Shown: one piece after another, positions 24,090 through 32,391 of the stretch | Layout of the letters: each line of letters opens with the position of its first letter | Position numbering within the stretch: the stretch's first letter is position 1 | Assembly: GCA_944324075.1 (NCBI GenBank) | Contig: CALUUZ010000006.1 | Coordinates: forward strand, 1-64,000 | From: Candidatus Mailhella excrementigallinarum | GTDB taxonomy: Bacteria; Desulfobacterota; Desulfovibrionia; Desulfovibrionales; Desulfovibrionaceae | Length of the DNA: 64,000 nucleotides | Direction of reading: 5' to 3' | Position numbers and translations under genes: made by a program | The notes under the pieces: generated by a model | Told to the model about the DNA's origin: nothing | Databases searched by the model: none | Seen by the model: only the letters and a program-made list of their open reading frames with translations

Positions 24090-25010
24090 ATGCGCACTCA
24101 AACCCTCCTCAAACGCGGCCTTGGCGTCAGCTTCGCCCTGCTGCTCGCTCTGAGCCTCCTTGTTTCTTCCGCCATTGCGGAACAGGGCAGGAAAGGCATC
24201 CTGCTGGTAGCCTTCGGAACCAGTGAAGAGAAGGCTCTGCCCGCCTACGAAGGCATCGAGGCGGCCTTCCGCCCCGCGCTGGAACAGGGTGAACCTCTGG
24301 TATGGGCATATACTTCCAACATCATCCGTACCAAACTCGGCAGGCAGGGCAAGAAAGTCTACTCCGTGGACGAGGCGCTGGACGCCCTTGCCGAACAGGG
24401 GGTGACGGATCTGTCCGTGCAGTCTCTGCACATCATGGCGGGCGAGGAATTCACCAAGCTCGACCGTCTGCTCCAGAGCAACGTGCTCAAGCATCCCGGA
24501 CGCTTCAAGACCATGACGCTGGGCCGCCCCCTGGTGGAATCCATGGATGACGCGCAGGCCGTGGCAAAGGCAGTCCTGCGCGCCGTGCCTTCCGCCCGCA
24601 AAAGCGGCGACGCCGTCCTGTTCATGGCGCACGGACAGGACGCCGGACGCTGCGACATGGTATTCGCGGGCATGAACGCCGTGATGAACGCCATCGATCC
24701 CCTTGCCTTCATGGCTTCCGTGGAAGGCTACCAGCGCATTGAGAACATCATCCCCATGCTGAAGGAAAAGGGAGTCACCCGCGTGTGGCTTATGCCGTTC
24801 ATGGTGGTGGCGGGAGACCATGCCCGCAACGACCTTGCGGGCGACGAGCCTGATTCCTGGGCTTCCCTGCTCCGGAAGGAAGGCATGACCGTGTTTCCCG
24901 TACTCAGAGGCATGGGAGAAATCCCCGGCATTCAGGATGTATTCGCGCGGCATGCAGCGGAAAGTCATGACGATATCGTGAACCCGAAGATCAAGTTCAC
25001 GGCGGAATAA
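24090..25010 (+). CDS. cbiK: Sirohydrochlorin cobaltochelatase CbiK, exported (CbiK-P type)
   Basis: 306 residues. An N-terminal Sec signal peptide (MRTQTLLKRGLGVSFALLLA..SSAIA) precedes the CbiK fold: KGILLVAFGTSEEKAL at the mature start, VLFMAHGQ with the metal-binding histidine near residue 182, and MPFMVVAGDHARNDLAGDE with the second histidine near 245. CbiK inserts Co2+ (or Fe2+) into sirohydrochlorin. A periplasmic, haem-binding CbiK-P is known from Desulfovibrio and may serve in haem or metal trafficking rather than B12 synthesis itself. Here the exported form is nevertheless under a B12 riboswitch. The start has GGGAG 5 bases upstream. Confidence 0.93.
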   Translation: MRTQTLLKRGLGVSFALLLALSLLVSSAIAEQGRKGILLVAFGTSEEKALPAYEGIEAAFRPALEQGEPLVWAYTSNIIRTKLGRQGKKVYSVDEALDALAEQGVTDLSVQSLHIMAGEEFTKLDRLLQSNVLKHPGRFKTMTLGRPLVESMDDAQAVAKAVLRAVPSARKSGDAVLFMAHGQDAGRCDMVFAGMNAVMNAIDPLAFMASVEGYQRIENIIPMLKEKGVTRVWLMPFMVVAGDHARNDLAGDEPDSWASLLRKEGMTVFPVLRGMGEIPGIQDVFARHAAESHDDIVNPKIKFTAE

Positions 25011-25037
25011 GCCTCCCCCTGGCTGTCCGCCGCTTCA

Positions 25038-25079
25038 GACCGGCTTCCATCCCCCTGGAAGCCGGTCTTCTGTTCTTTT
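25038..25079 (+). terminator. Rho-independent terminator of cbiK
   Basis: 12-base arms GACCGGCTTCCA/TGGAAGCCGGTC, six-base loop, then TTCTGTTCTTTT. Confidence 0.88.
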
Positions 25080-25080
25080 G

Positions 25081-25256
25081 GAGCATTTCGCCATTGAAAT
25101 GCTCTCCTTCAGTCGAGCGGGGCGAGACTGAAGCCGCGACGCCCCCCTTCTCCGTGTCGCCGCAATTCACTTGCGGCGCAGAGCGACGGCGGCGTGAAAC
25201 CTGCGAGCCAGAACACAGGGGCCTGACTGGCAGATATTTTCAAGAGCAAAACGCAC
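25081..25256 (+). repeat. Family A intergenic repeat, copy 3
   Basis: Runs from the hairpin GAGCATTTCgccattGAAATGCTC through GAGACTGAAGCCGC, GTCGCCGCAATTCACTTGCG and GGCGTGAAACCTGCGAGCC to GGCAGATATTTTCAAGAGCA. The rest of the gap up to 25572 holds no supported gene. Confidence 0.8.
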
Positions 25257-25572
25257 CAGGAAGCCGGGCAGAAAAACTGCGGGGCAGAACATGCGTCCTG
25301 CTCATGCACAACCTCACAGCCAGCCTGCGCGGCAGCCTCTTTCCCCGGATCGGGACTCCCCGCTCCGTATCCATCTCCGGGGAACTCCGCGCTGATTTTG
25401 CCGCACTGCCCCGGAAGATGGCTGAAACAACTCTAGAGAATCTATAAGTCCCGCAAATCGTTATTCATCATTTTCTTCTTGAAATAATTGGAATATTTTT
25501 CAAATATGGGATAGAAATGTGCCTTGAAAGGCAATGCCGTTTCGTCTTTTCCAAAGATCGAAGGATATTCCC

Positions 25573-26475
25573 ATGCGCGTTTTCTCTTTCCTCTCCGTCA
25601 AAGTTCTCCCGCGCCGCGCCGCCTGCGCCGCCCTGTTCGCCTGTATCCTTGCCCTGCCGCCGTCCGCCCTGGCCGGCCCCATCCGGGCAAAAAGCGCCAT
25701 TCTTTACGATCTGGACAGACGTGTTGTGCTGTATGAACAGAACGCCGACGCCAGGGTGCCGCCCGCCTCGCTGACCAAGATTCTCTCAATGTATCTGGTA
25801 TTCGATGCCGTGGAGGACGGCAGGGTTTCGCTCAGGGATAACGTCAAGGTCAGCCGTCGCGCGGCGCTGGAGGGAGGTTCACGCATGGGGCTGCGTCCCG
25901 GGGACAAGCTGACGCTCGAACGCCTGCTGTACGGCATGGCCGTGGCTTCGGGCAACGACGCCAGTTGCGCGGTTGCCGAGCATGTCTACGGATCGCAGGC
26001 GGCTTTCGTCAAGAAAATGAACGTGATCGGCAAAAAACTGGGCATGGACGACAGCACCTTCAAAACGCCGCACGGCCTGCCCGCCAGGGGGCAGTATACA
26101 ACCGCGCGCGACATGCTCAGCCTTGCCCGCAACTATATCGCGCGTTTTCCCAAGGCGCTGCGCTACCATTCCGCCCGCACCGTCACCATCCACAACCGCA
26201 CCTGCGAAAACAAGAATCCGCAGCTTGGGCGCTACAAGGGCGCGGACGGCCTGAAAACAGGCTGGACCACAGCCTCGGGCTACAACATCATCACGACCGC
26301 CCGACGGGGGAAGACCCGGCTCATCGCCGTGCTGCTCGGCGCGCCCTCGGCTCAGGTACGCGCACGGGAAATCGACAGGCTTATGAACGGCGGTTTTGCC
26401 CTGCGCAACGGGAAAACCAAAACCGTGGCATCCTATCTGGGAGTCACTCGGACCACCCGCTATGCCTCACGCTGA
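25573..26475 (+). CDS. D-alanyl-D-alanine carboxypeptidase (peptidase S11, PBP5/6-like)
   Basis: 300 residues from ATG 25573 (AAGGA 7 bases upstream). After a signal peptide ending ...PPSALA, the penicillin-binding fold shows all three motifs: SLTK (about residue 65, active-site serine and lysine), SGN (about 125) and KTGWT (about 233). The protein is shorter than E. coli PBP5 and lacks its C-terminal beta domain and amphipathic membrane anchor. It would trim the terminal D-alanine from peptidoglycan pentapeptides in the periplasm. It appears monocistronic between two family A repeats. Confidence 0.93.
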   Translation: MRVFSFLSVKVLPRRAACAALFACILALPPSALAGPIRAKSAILYDLDRRVVLYEQNADARVPPASLTKILSMYLVFDAVEDGRVSLRDNVKVSRRAALEGGSRMGLRPGDKLTLERLLYGMAVASGNDASCAVAEHVYGSQAAFVKKMNVIGKKLGMDDSTFKTPHGLPARGQYTTARDMLSLARNYIARFPKALRYHSARTVTIHNRTCENKNPQLGRYKGADGLKTGWTTASGYNIITTARRGKTRLIAVLLGAPSAQVRAREIDRLMNGGFALRNGKTKTVASYLGVTRTTRYASR

Positions 26476-26509
26476 GGCGGATGCTCTTCCTCTCCGGAAC
26501 GTTCTGCGT

Positions 26510-26721
26510 TTGAAAATAGTTACCAGCCAGCCCCTGTGTGCTTACTCGCAGGCTTCACGCTTTCGCCCGGGCTTAACGCCGCAGGTGAATTGCGGCGACA
26601 ACGGAGAGGGGAGGCTGTCGCTGCTTCCTTAACCGTCAACGCAAAGCGCCTTGCGAAGAGGGAGACCGGGGATGAGTCTCGCCCTGCCCGGCTCCACAGA
26701 GCATTTCAGCAGCGGAATGTC
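26510..26721 (-). repeat. Family A intergenic repeat, copy 4 (inverted, with inserted segment)
   Basis: Contains CGCAGGCTTCACGC, GGGCTTAACGCCGCAGGTGA, ATTGCGGCGACAACGGAGAG and GATGAGTCTCGCCCTGC. A fragment of another copy (AGAGCATCTTGCTGCTGAAA) lies at 26879-26898. Confidence 0.7.
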
Positions 26722-26796
26722 CCGGTTCCATGCAACATTGAATACGAAGCATTCACGGGGACATGCAAAATCTGCGCCGGAAACCGGAACGCGGCA

Positions 26797-26830
26797 GGGG
26801 CGGAGCGCCGGATTCCCGGCGCTCCGCCCC
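26797..26830. terminator. Strong GC hairpin between convergent genes
   Basis: Perfect 15-base arms GGGGCGGAGCGCCGG/CCGGCGCTCCGCCCC with an ATTC loop. It lies between the convergent carboxypeptidase and cytochrome genes. There is no clear T-run, so termination by this hairpin alone is uncertain. Confidence 0.5.
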
Positions 26831-26918
26831 CATGTCTTTCAAATCTTCCGGCGGCGGCTGGCCGCCTTTGGGATTTCCAGAGCATCTTGCTGCTGAAAAT
26901 ACCTGCCGGTCACAGCCC

Positions 26919-27764
26919 CTAGGGGTGATCCTTGAACTTGTTCATGGTATGTTCCGAGCCGCTGTGACAGGGCGTGCAGTCCATAATACCCTTGGCGATA
27001 TCGGATTCGCCGCCCTTGGTATGGCATTCGCCGCAATACCTGAGAGCCTCCGGCTTGCCTGCGGCCCCCTTCCAGTCCTTGCCCGCATCGATCTTGGCGT
27101 TGAAGATTTCAACGGCCTTGCGCGACACGTCGGCCGTGATGCGGCCGCAGCGTTCGCTGCGTTCCTTGCCCGATGCCGGGAGCTTGGTATTGTAACACCA
27201 TTTGGATACGGAAATATGGCAGAGCACAGAACCGGAAGGATTGGAAGGAATATCTCCTTTCACGCCCTGCGCCATGTCACCCGGCTGATAGATGGGCAGA
27301 GCGGTCTGCTCATACCAGCGGTACAGCTCCGTCACCATGGGGTCACGCTCCTTGCGGCCCCAGAACAGAGCATATGCGGCGGCTGCGCCGTACAGCGCCC
27401 CGCAGATGGTGCCCCAGTCCGATATCCCGCCCTTGTTGGCCTCAAGCATGGTGAAGGGAAACGTATTGTACGGAGCGCCGTACTTTTCGCCCAGCACCCC
27501 GATAATGCTGTAGAACGCGCCGTATCCGCAGGCATAGCCCTTGTACCAGTACCCCTCGTAGGCGATCTTCGCGCATTCCTCCGGATCCAGTTTATGGGGC
27601 TTCCAGCCGAACTCCCCATACTGCTGAGCAAAATGACCGTTCTGCCCGGGGGAAATCACAGGCCCTTCAGAAGCGGCAACTCCCGTTTTCACCATGGCCG
27701 CGACGGCGCTGCCCGCGGCAATGCCGCCGAGGGTTCCCAGCATGGCTCTCCTGCTCAATTCCAT
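26919..27764 (-). CDS. Split-Soret-type dihaem cytochrome c (C_GCAxxG_C_C family), Tat-exported
   Basis: 281 residues from ATG 27764 (AAGGAG upstream). A twin-arginine signal, SRRAMLGTLGGIAAGSAVAA, sits at the start. The central domain (ECAKIAYEGYWYKGYACGYGAF...TICGALYGAAAAYALF) is the C_GCAxxG_C_C iron-sulfur-type fold. Two CxxCH haem sites, CGECH and CTPCH, lie near the C-terminus (about residues 243 and 262). This matches the split-Soret cytochrome first described in Desulfovibrio, a periplasmic dimeric dihaem protein thought to carry an additional [2Fe-2S] centre; its electron partners are unclear. The Tat signal suits export with a pre-assembled iron-sulfur cluster. Confidence 0.9.
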   Translation of the reverse strand: MELSRRAMLGTLGGIAAGSAVAAMVKTGVAASEGPVISPGQNGHFAQQYGEFGWKPHKLDPEECAKIAYEGYWYKGYACGYGAFYSIIGVLGEKYGAPYNTFPFTMLEANKGGISDWGTICGALYGAAAAYALFWGRKERDPMVTELYRWYEQTALPIYQPGDMAQGVKGDIPSNPSGSVLCHISVSKWCYNTKLPASGKERSERCGRITADVSRKAVEIFNAKIDAGKDWKGAAGKPEALRYCGECHTKGGESDIAKGIMDCTPCHSGSEHTMNKFKDHP

Positions 27765-27937
27765 AGTCTCTCTCCTTAGACTGCAGATGTGACCGGGATG
27801 CAGCAAAAAACCGCACCTCATAATTGCGAAAAACCACGACTTTCCATCTCTCTCCAAAATCGTCATGATTTTCACATTGAATATTCCCAATCAATATCAT
27901 TCTGTCAAGAGGGATTTTTCGCTTTTATCCCAAACAT

Positions 27938-27990
27938 GAAAAAAGACGGCAATTTCTCTCGTTATCGCGATGAAATACCGTCTTTTTCCT
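27938..27990. terminator. Bidirectional terminator between the cytochrome leader and pdxT
   Basis: Arms AAAAAGACGG and CCGTCTTTTT with a 28-base loop; both strands have a T-rich end. It lies 52 bases after the pdxT stop, in pdxT's direction of transcription. Confidence 0.7.
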
Positions 27991-28041
27991 TCTTCAGCAG
28001 AATGATTTCCACTGCGGTGCCATGACGATGAAAAATACTCC

Positions 28042-28710
28042 CTACGACTTCGGAACTCTCCTTTCACGCGCGGCAAGCCCGAGAAACAGCCGGTGCATGC
28101 GGGTATCGCGAGTAAGTTCGGGATGGAACGAGGTTGCCAGAATATTACCCTGGCGCACGGCCACCGGCCCGGATACGAGAGCGTCCGTCTCCGCCACTTC
28201 GGCCAGCACGCGCACCTCCGTTCCCACATGGGTTATCAGCGGCGCACGGATGAACACGGCGGGCAGAGGATGCTCCTCACCGTGCTCCAGCTCCCGGACG
28301 CGCAGGCGGCATTCAAAGCTGTCGGCCTGACGCCCGAAGGCGTTACGCCGCGCCGTCGCATCCAGCAGCCCGAGACGCGGCTGATCCAGAGGCTCTCCAT
28401 CCGGGCCTTCAATATCCCGGCACAGCAGGATCAGCCCGGCGCAGGAGCCGTACACGGGCATCCCGTCTGCAATCCGCGCCCGCAGCGCGTCCATCAGCCC
28501 CCGTTCCAGCAGAAGTTTGCCCATGACGGTGCTTTCTCCGCCGGGCAGAATGATGCCGTCAAAGGCATCCAGTCCGGCAGCGGCTCCGCAGGAAAGCGGC
28601 TTGCGGATCTCTTCGGCGCGCGCGCCGCAGGCTCGAACCATGCGGGCATGCTCGACAAACGCTCCCTGCAGGGCCAGCACCCCGATACGCAGATCGGCGA
28701 ACGCGCTCAC
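28042..28710 (-). CDS. pdxT: Pyridoxal 5'-phosphate synthase glutaminase subunit PdxT
   Basis: 222 residues. Class I glutaminase with GILALQG-like start ([17 protein letters not shown]), the PGGEST block ([14 protein letters not shown]), nucleophile cysteine in GSCAGLILL near residue 92, and the C-terminal SFHPELT with catalytic His and Glu. It supplies ammonia to PdxS for PLP synthesis from ribose-5-phosphate, glyceraldehyde-3-phosphate and glutamine. Its start overlaps the pdxS stop by 4 bases (ATGA). Confidence 0.97.
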   Translation of the reverse strand: MSAFADLRIGVLALQGAFVEHARMVRACGARAEEIRKPLSCGAAAGLDAFDGIILPGGESTVMGKLLLERGLMDALRARIADGMPVYGSCAGLILLCRDIEGPDGEPLDQPRLGLLDATARRNAFGRQADSFECRLRVRELEHGEEHPLPAVFIRAPLITHVGTEVRVLAEVAETDALVSGPVAVRQGNILATSFHPELTRDTRMHRLFLGLAARERRVPKS

Positions 28711-29609
28711 CAGCCCCGCTCCTGCATACGCTCTTCCGGCGCGAGGGAGGAAATTTCCAGACCGGGCATGGAGTCGCCAAGATCCCGTGAAACCTCGGCC
28801 AGAATATCATAATCGCGGTAATGGGTGACGGCGGCTACAATGGCGCGGGCGCGCCCTGCCGGATCGGCGGACTTGAAGATGCCCGATCCCACAAAGATGC
28901 CGTCACAGCCCAGCTCCATCATCAACGCCGCGTCGGCGGGCGTGGAAATGCCGCCGGCGGCAAAGTTCACCACCGGCAGGCGTCCCGCCCGGCGCGTGGC
29001 CGTCACCAGATCCAGCGGAGCGGCCAGCTCCCTGGCAAAACCGGGAACCTCATCCTCGGGCATGTTGCACAGCTCGCGGATCTGCCCCATAACCATACGG
29101 CAGTGGCGCACCGCTTCCACCACATTGCCCGTGCCGGGTTCCCCCTTGGTGCGGATCATGGCCGCGCCTTCGCCTATGCGCCGCAGCGCCTCGCCCAGAT
29201 TGCGCGCTCCGCAGACAAACGGCACCCGGAACGGTTTCTTGTCGATGTGGAAACGATCGTCTGCGGGCGTCAGCACTTCACTCTCGTCGATATAGTCCAC
29301 GCCGAGCGCCTCAAGAATACGCGCCTCAACCACATGCCCGATCCTCGCCTTGGCCATGACCGGAATGCTGACCGCTTCCATGATCCGTCTGACAATGCCG
29401 GGGTCCGCCATGCGGGCCACCCCTCCGGCCTTGCGGATGTCGGCTGGCACGCGCTCCAGCGCCATTACCGCGCAGGCTCCGGCTTCCTGAGCGATCTTCG
29501 CCTGTTCCGGCGTGGTCACGTCCATGATCACACCGCCCTTGAGCATCTGCGCCAGACCGGCCTTGAGCTTGAATGTTCCCTTTCTTGCATTCTGTCCGTC
29601 TTTTCTCAT
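28707..29609 (-). CDS. pdxS: Pyridoxal 5'-phosphate synthase subunit PdxS
   Basis: 300 residues from ATG 29609 with AGGAG 6 bases upstream; an open frame continues to 29966 but would overlap the divergent regulator. The TIM-barrel shows [38 protein letters not shown] with the substrate-binding lysine, [25 protein letters not shown] and [20 protein letters not shown]. It is the synthase half of the R5P-dependent vitamin B6 pathway. The divergent MocR-type gene and a perfect inverted repeat upstream suggest dedicated regulation. Confidence 0.97.
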   Translation of the reverse strand: MRKDGQNARKGTFKLKAGLAQMLKGGVIMDVTTPEQAKIAQEAGACAVMALERVPADIRKAGGVARMADPGIVRRIMEAVSIPVMAKARIGHVVEARILEALGVDYIDESEVLTPADDRFHIDKKPFRVPFVCGARNLGEALRRIGEGAAMIRTKGEPGTGNVVEAVRHCRMVMGQIRELCNMPEDEVPGFARELAAPLDLVTATRRAGRLPVVNFAAGGISTPADAALMMELGCDGIFVGSGIFKSADPAGRARAIVAAVTHYRDYDILAEVSRDLGDSMPGLEISSLAPEERMQERGW

Positions 29610-29746
29610 CAAAGGCTCCTCGTGTTCTGAAGTTCCCTCTCCGGGGAAAACCTGTCGGTTCCTTCCCGCTCCCCGGCATGTCATGGGATGCCATGCCGGC
29701 ATGGAGCGCGTTTCTTGCAGGAATAGACCTTGCGCGGTAAAAGGCA

Positions 29747-29792
29747 ATTGATCCGCAATAAACAGGATCAATAAACATTGTATGCATGACAA
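29747..29792. promoter_or_regulatory. Candidate operator between pdxS and the MocR-type regulator
   Basis: Perfect 8-base arms ATTGATCC/GGATCAAT (29747-29754 and 29765-29772) spaced by 10 bases, followed by ATTGT/ACAAT (about 29776-29792). The first is the obvious binding-site candidate for the adjacent regulator. Confidence 0.6.
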
Positions 29793-31299
29793 TATGAATA
29801 TTACCGCCCTTCTCGCCGGACTCTCCGCCCGCAACGGGGATCGCCCCAAATACCTCGCTCTGGCCGACGCTGTGGAACAGGCGTTCCGGGAACATGAACT
29901 CCCCCCCGGCACAGCCCTGCCGCCGCAGCGCGCTCTGGCCCGCGCCCTCGGCGTCACCCTGGGCACGGTCAGCCGCGCCTATGCCGAAGCCGCCACGCGC
30001 GGACTGGTGGAAGCCTCGGTGGGCAGAGGCACCTTTATCCGCGTTCAGCGTCCGGATGTGGACGTCATGCCGCCGGAAGCGGCGGAAGGCGGAGAGGCCG
30101 CCCCTGACGCGCCGCACTGCCTCCCGACGAAAAGACCTGCGGCAGATGCCGGAAACCACGCTGTTCTCCGCGCGAAACCGGCCTTGCACAATCTCGGCTT
30201 TATCGCTCCCTTCGAGCATCTCAATCCCTCTCTTTCGCAAGGGCTGCGAAAGCTGACGGAACATGACGCCGCCATGCTGGACGGACTGCAGAGCTACCGG
30301 AGACCCGGCGGCATGCTGCGTCATCGTGAGGCCGGCGCCCTGTGGGCGGGCCGATACGGGCTGGCCGCACGGCCCGCGGACCTGCTGATCTGCGCCGGTT
30401 CCCAGCACGCGCTGCTGACCATTCTGACCTCGCTGTGCGCGCCCGGCGACCGCATCGCAGCGGAAAGCCTGAGCTACCCCCTGCTGCGCCAGCTGGCCCG
30501 CCGCCTCCGCATCCAGATTGTGCCCGTGCGCGCGGACGCAGGCGGCATGTCACCCGACGCGCTGGACTCTGCGTGCCGGGGAGCGCCGCCGGGCAACCGG
30601 GTGCGGGCGGTCTACCTCATGCCTTCCTGCCGCAATCCCACGCTTACCCGCATGAGCCTGCGCCGGCGTGAAGAGATTGTGGAAGTCTGCCGCCGGCACG
30701 ACCTGCTGATCATGGAAGATGACGTGTTCGCCCTTGCCCACAGCCGGGATGACGCGCCGGACAAAGGCTCTCGCCTGCCTCCTCTGGCGGGACTCGCTCC
30801 GGAACGCACCTGCTTCATCGCCGCCACCAGCGAAGTGCTGGGCGGAGGGCTGCGCGTGGCCTACCTCTGCCCGCCTCAGCATCACCTGGAAGAGCTGGAA
30901 AAAACCATTTCCTATACCATTTCCATGGTTCCCCCGCTCATGGCGGAACTGGCCGCGCGCTGGATCCGCGACGGCACGGCGCAGCACGTCCTTGAGGCCA
31001 AGCGGGCCGAGGCCGCTGCGCGCTGCGTTCTCGCGCGCGATATTCTGGACGGTTTTGAACTGATCGCGCGCCGCACGGGCTTCTTCTGCTGGCTGCGCCT
31101 GCCCGAACCATGGACGGGCGTGCGCTTTGCCGACGCGGCGCGGGCACGGGGCGTACTGGTGGCCGAAGGCGAGCATTTCGCCATGGGGCATGGCGTGCCC
31201 GAACACGGTGTGCGCATCGCGCTGGGCGGTGCGGAACGCCGGGAAGAACTGGCCGCCGCGCTGGAAGCCCTGGCCGAAATCTTGCATAAGGGCAATTAA
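29782..31299 (+). CDS. MocR/PdxR-type GntR regulator with degenerate aminotransferase domain
   Basis: 505 residues. A GntR winged helix lies at about 20-88 ([26 protein letters not shown]). A linker to about 130 precedes a fold-type I aminotransferase-like domain with GSQHALL (205), PSCRNPT (281) and EDDVFALA (312). At the position of the PLP-anchoring lysine, family members read S-[FK]-S-K-x-L...R; this protein reads [15 protein letters not shown], so Glu351 replaces the lysine. It probably cannot form the internal aldimine. Divergence from pdxST suggests it regulates B6 synthesis, perhaps by binding a different ligand or free PLP non-covalently. Fold confidence is high, mechanism open. Confidence 0.9.
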   Translation: MHDNMNITALLAGLSARNGDRPKYLALADAVEQAFREHELPPGTALPPQRALARALGVTLGTVSRAYAEAATRGLVEASVGRGTFIRVQRPDVDVMPPEAAEGGEAAPDAPHCLPTKRPAADAGNHAVLRAKPALHNLGFIAPFEHLNPSLSQGLRKLTEHDAAMLDGLQSYRRPGGMLRHREAGALWAGRYGLAARPADLLICAGSQHALLTILTSLCAPGDRIAAESLSYPLLRQLARRLRIQIVPVRADAGGMSPDALDSACRGAPPGNRVRAVYLMPSCRNPTLTRMSLRRREEIVEVCRRHDLLIMEDDVFALAHSRDDAPDKGSRLPPLAGLAPERTCFIAATSEVLGGGLRVAYLCPPQHHLEELEKTISYTISMVPPLMAELAARWIRDGTAQHVLEAKRAEAAARCVLARDILDGFELIARRTGFFCWLRLPEPWTGVRFADAARARGVLVAEGEHFAMGHGVPEHGVRIALGGAERREELAAALEALAEILHKGN

Positions 31300-31305
31300 G
31301 GAACC

Positions 31306-31332
31306 GCCGATTTATTCACGGAATAAATCGGC
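31306..31332 (+). terminator. Hairpin after the MocR-type gene
   Basis: Perfect 12-base arms GCCGATTTATTC/GAATAAATCGGC with a three-base loop, 7 bases after the stop codon. No T-run follows, so its terminator role is tentative. Confidence 0.5.
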
Positions 31333-31436
31333 CCCATGCCCAAAGAGGCTGAAACCTCTGGGAGAAAGGCACTCCAAGTTCCCCGCCGCATGATACCCGT
31401 TTTTCCCCCTTGCCTCCCGCGCCTCATGGTGCTATC

Positions 31437-31473
31437 GCGCTTTTGCGGGCGCGGCCCGCGCCCGCAAAAGCGC
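31437..31473. repeat. 17-base-pair GC hairpin upstream of the C39-like peptidase gene
   Basis: Perfect arms GCGCTTTTGCGGGCGCG/CGCGCCCGCAAAAGCGC with a three-base loop, 20 bases before the chosen start codon. It could be an attenuator, a translation-controlling leader structure or a protein-binding dyad. Confidence 0.6.
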
Positions 31474-31492
31474 TTTGCGCATGAGGCAAACC

Positions 31493-32329
31493 ATGAACGC
31501 TTCCTTTTCTCCCTCTCTCCGCGAGAGCAGACTCCTCCGGGAGGATTCCCCCTCCGCACGCGATGCCGCAGAGGAAAACCCTCCCGAACGCACCCGGCTT
31601 CATCTCGATATTCTTCCCCAGCCCGATGATGTCACCTGCGGCCCCACCTGCCTGCACGCGGTATACCGCTATTTCGGTGACTTCATGCCCGTATCCCGGG
31701 TGGTGGAGGAAATCGCCCAGCTCCGGGACGGCGGCACGCTGGCCAGTCTGCTGGGCTGCCATGCCCTGCGGCGCGGCTACAAGGCCCGGCTTTACACCTA
31801 CGATCTCAACACCTTTGACCCCACATGGGCAGGACTGGACGCCGCCGCACTCAAGGAGAAACTGCGCCTCCAGATGGAGGCGAAGCCCGATCACAAGCTG
31901 CATGCCGCCAGCCATGCCTATATCGAGTATCTCAATCTCGGTGGAAAGCTCCTGTTCGAGGATCTGTCCCGTACGCTGATCCGGCGGCCCCTGCTCAGAC
32001 AACTGCCGGTTATTGCCGGGCTCAGTTCCACCTATCTGTATCGGGAAATGCGCGATATCCCCTCCACCAACGAGGCGGATGACATCCGGGGCATGCCCGG
32101 CGGGCATTTCGTGGTTCTGCACGGCTATGATCACGCCAGACGTACCGTGCATGTCGCTGACCCGTACGGCGACAATCCCCTGACGGGAAGCAGCGGGTAC
32201 GAGGCTCCCATGGATCGGCTCATGTGCGCCATTCTGCTCGGCATTGTCACATATGACGCCAACCTTCTCATTCTGGAGCCGCGCCGCCCCTCTGTCAGGG
32301 GAAAACACGGAAACGGCCCCCGGCCCTGA
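31493..32329 (+). CDS. C39-like cysteine peptidase domain protein
   Basis: 278 residues from ATG 31493 (GAGG 6 bases upstream; ATG 31481 is in frame). QPDDVTCGPTCLHAVYRYFG near residue 44 is the C39/papain-like helix with nucleophile Cys49, preceded by the oxyanion-hole Gln43. GGHFVVLHGYDHARRTVHVADPYGDN near 202 gives the histidine and aspartate. No signal peptide and no transporter domain, so unlike bacteriocin-exporter C39 proteases it is probably cytoplasmic. It heads a set with a RimK-like ligase 62 bases downstream and a GCS2-type ligase, where a peptidase could release or trim the ligated product. Specific substrate unknown. Confidence 0.8.
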   Translation: MNASFSPSLRESRLLREDSPSARDAAEENPPERTRLHLDILPQPDDVTCGPTCLHAVYRYFGDFMPVSRVVEEIAQLRDGGTLASLLGCHALRRGYKARLYTYDLNTFDPTWAGLDAAALKEKLRLQMEAKPDHKLHAASHAYIEYLNLGGKLLFEDLSRTLIRRPLLRQLPVIAGLSSTYLYREMRDIPSTNEADDIRGMPGGHFVVLHGYDHARRTVHVADPYGDNPLTGSSGYEAPMDRLMCAILLGIVTYDANLLILEPRRPSVRGKHGNGPRP

Positions 32330-32391
32330 CGTCTGATTCCGGCGGATATCTCTCCCTTTCCTCCAATAATGTCCCTCCTGACAAGGAACCC

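Noticed and set aside
31493-32329. C39-like protein as a bacteriocin-processing peptidase.
   Set aside because: No ABC transporter or membrane segments, no double-glycine leader peptide gene seen nearby.
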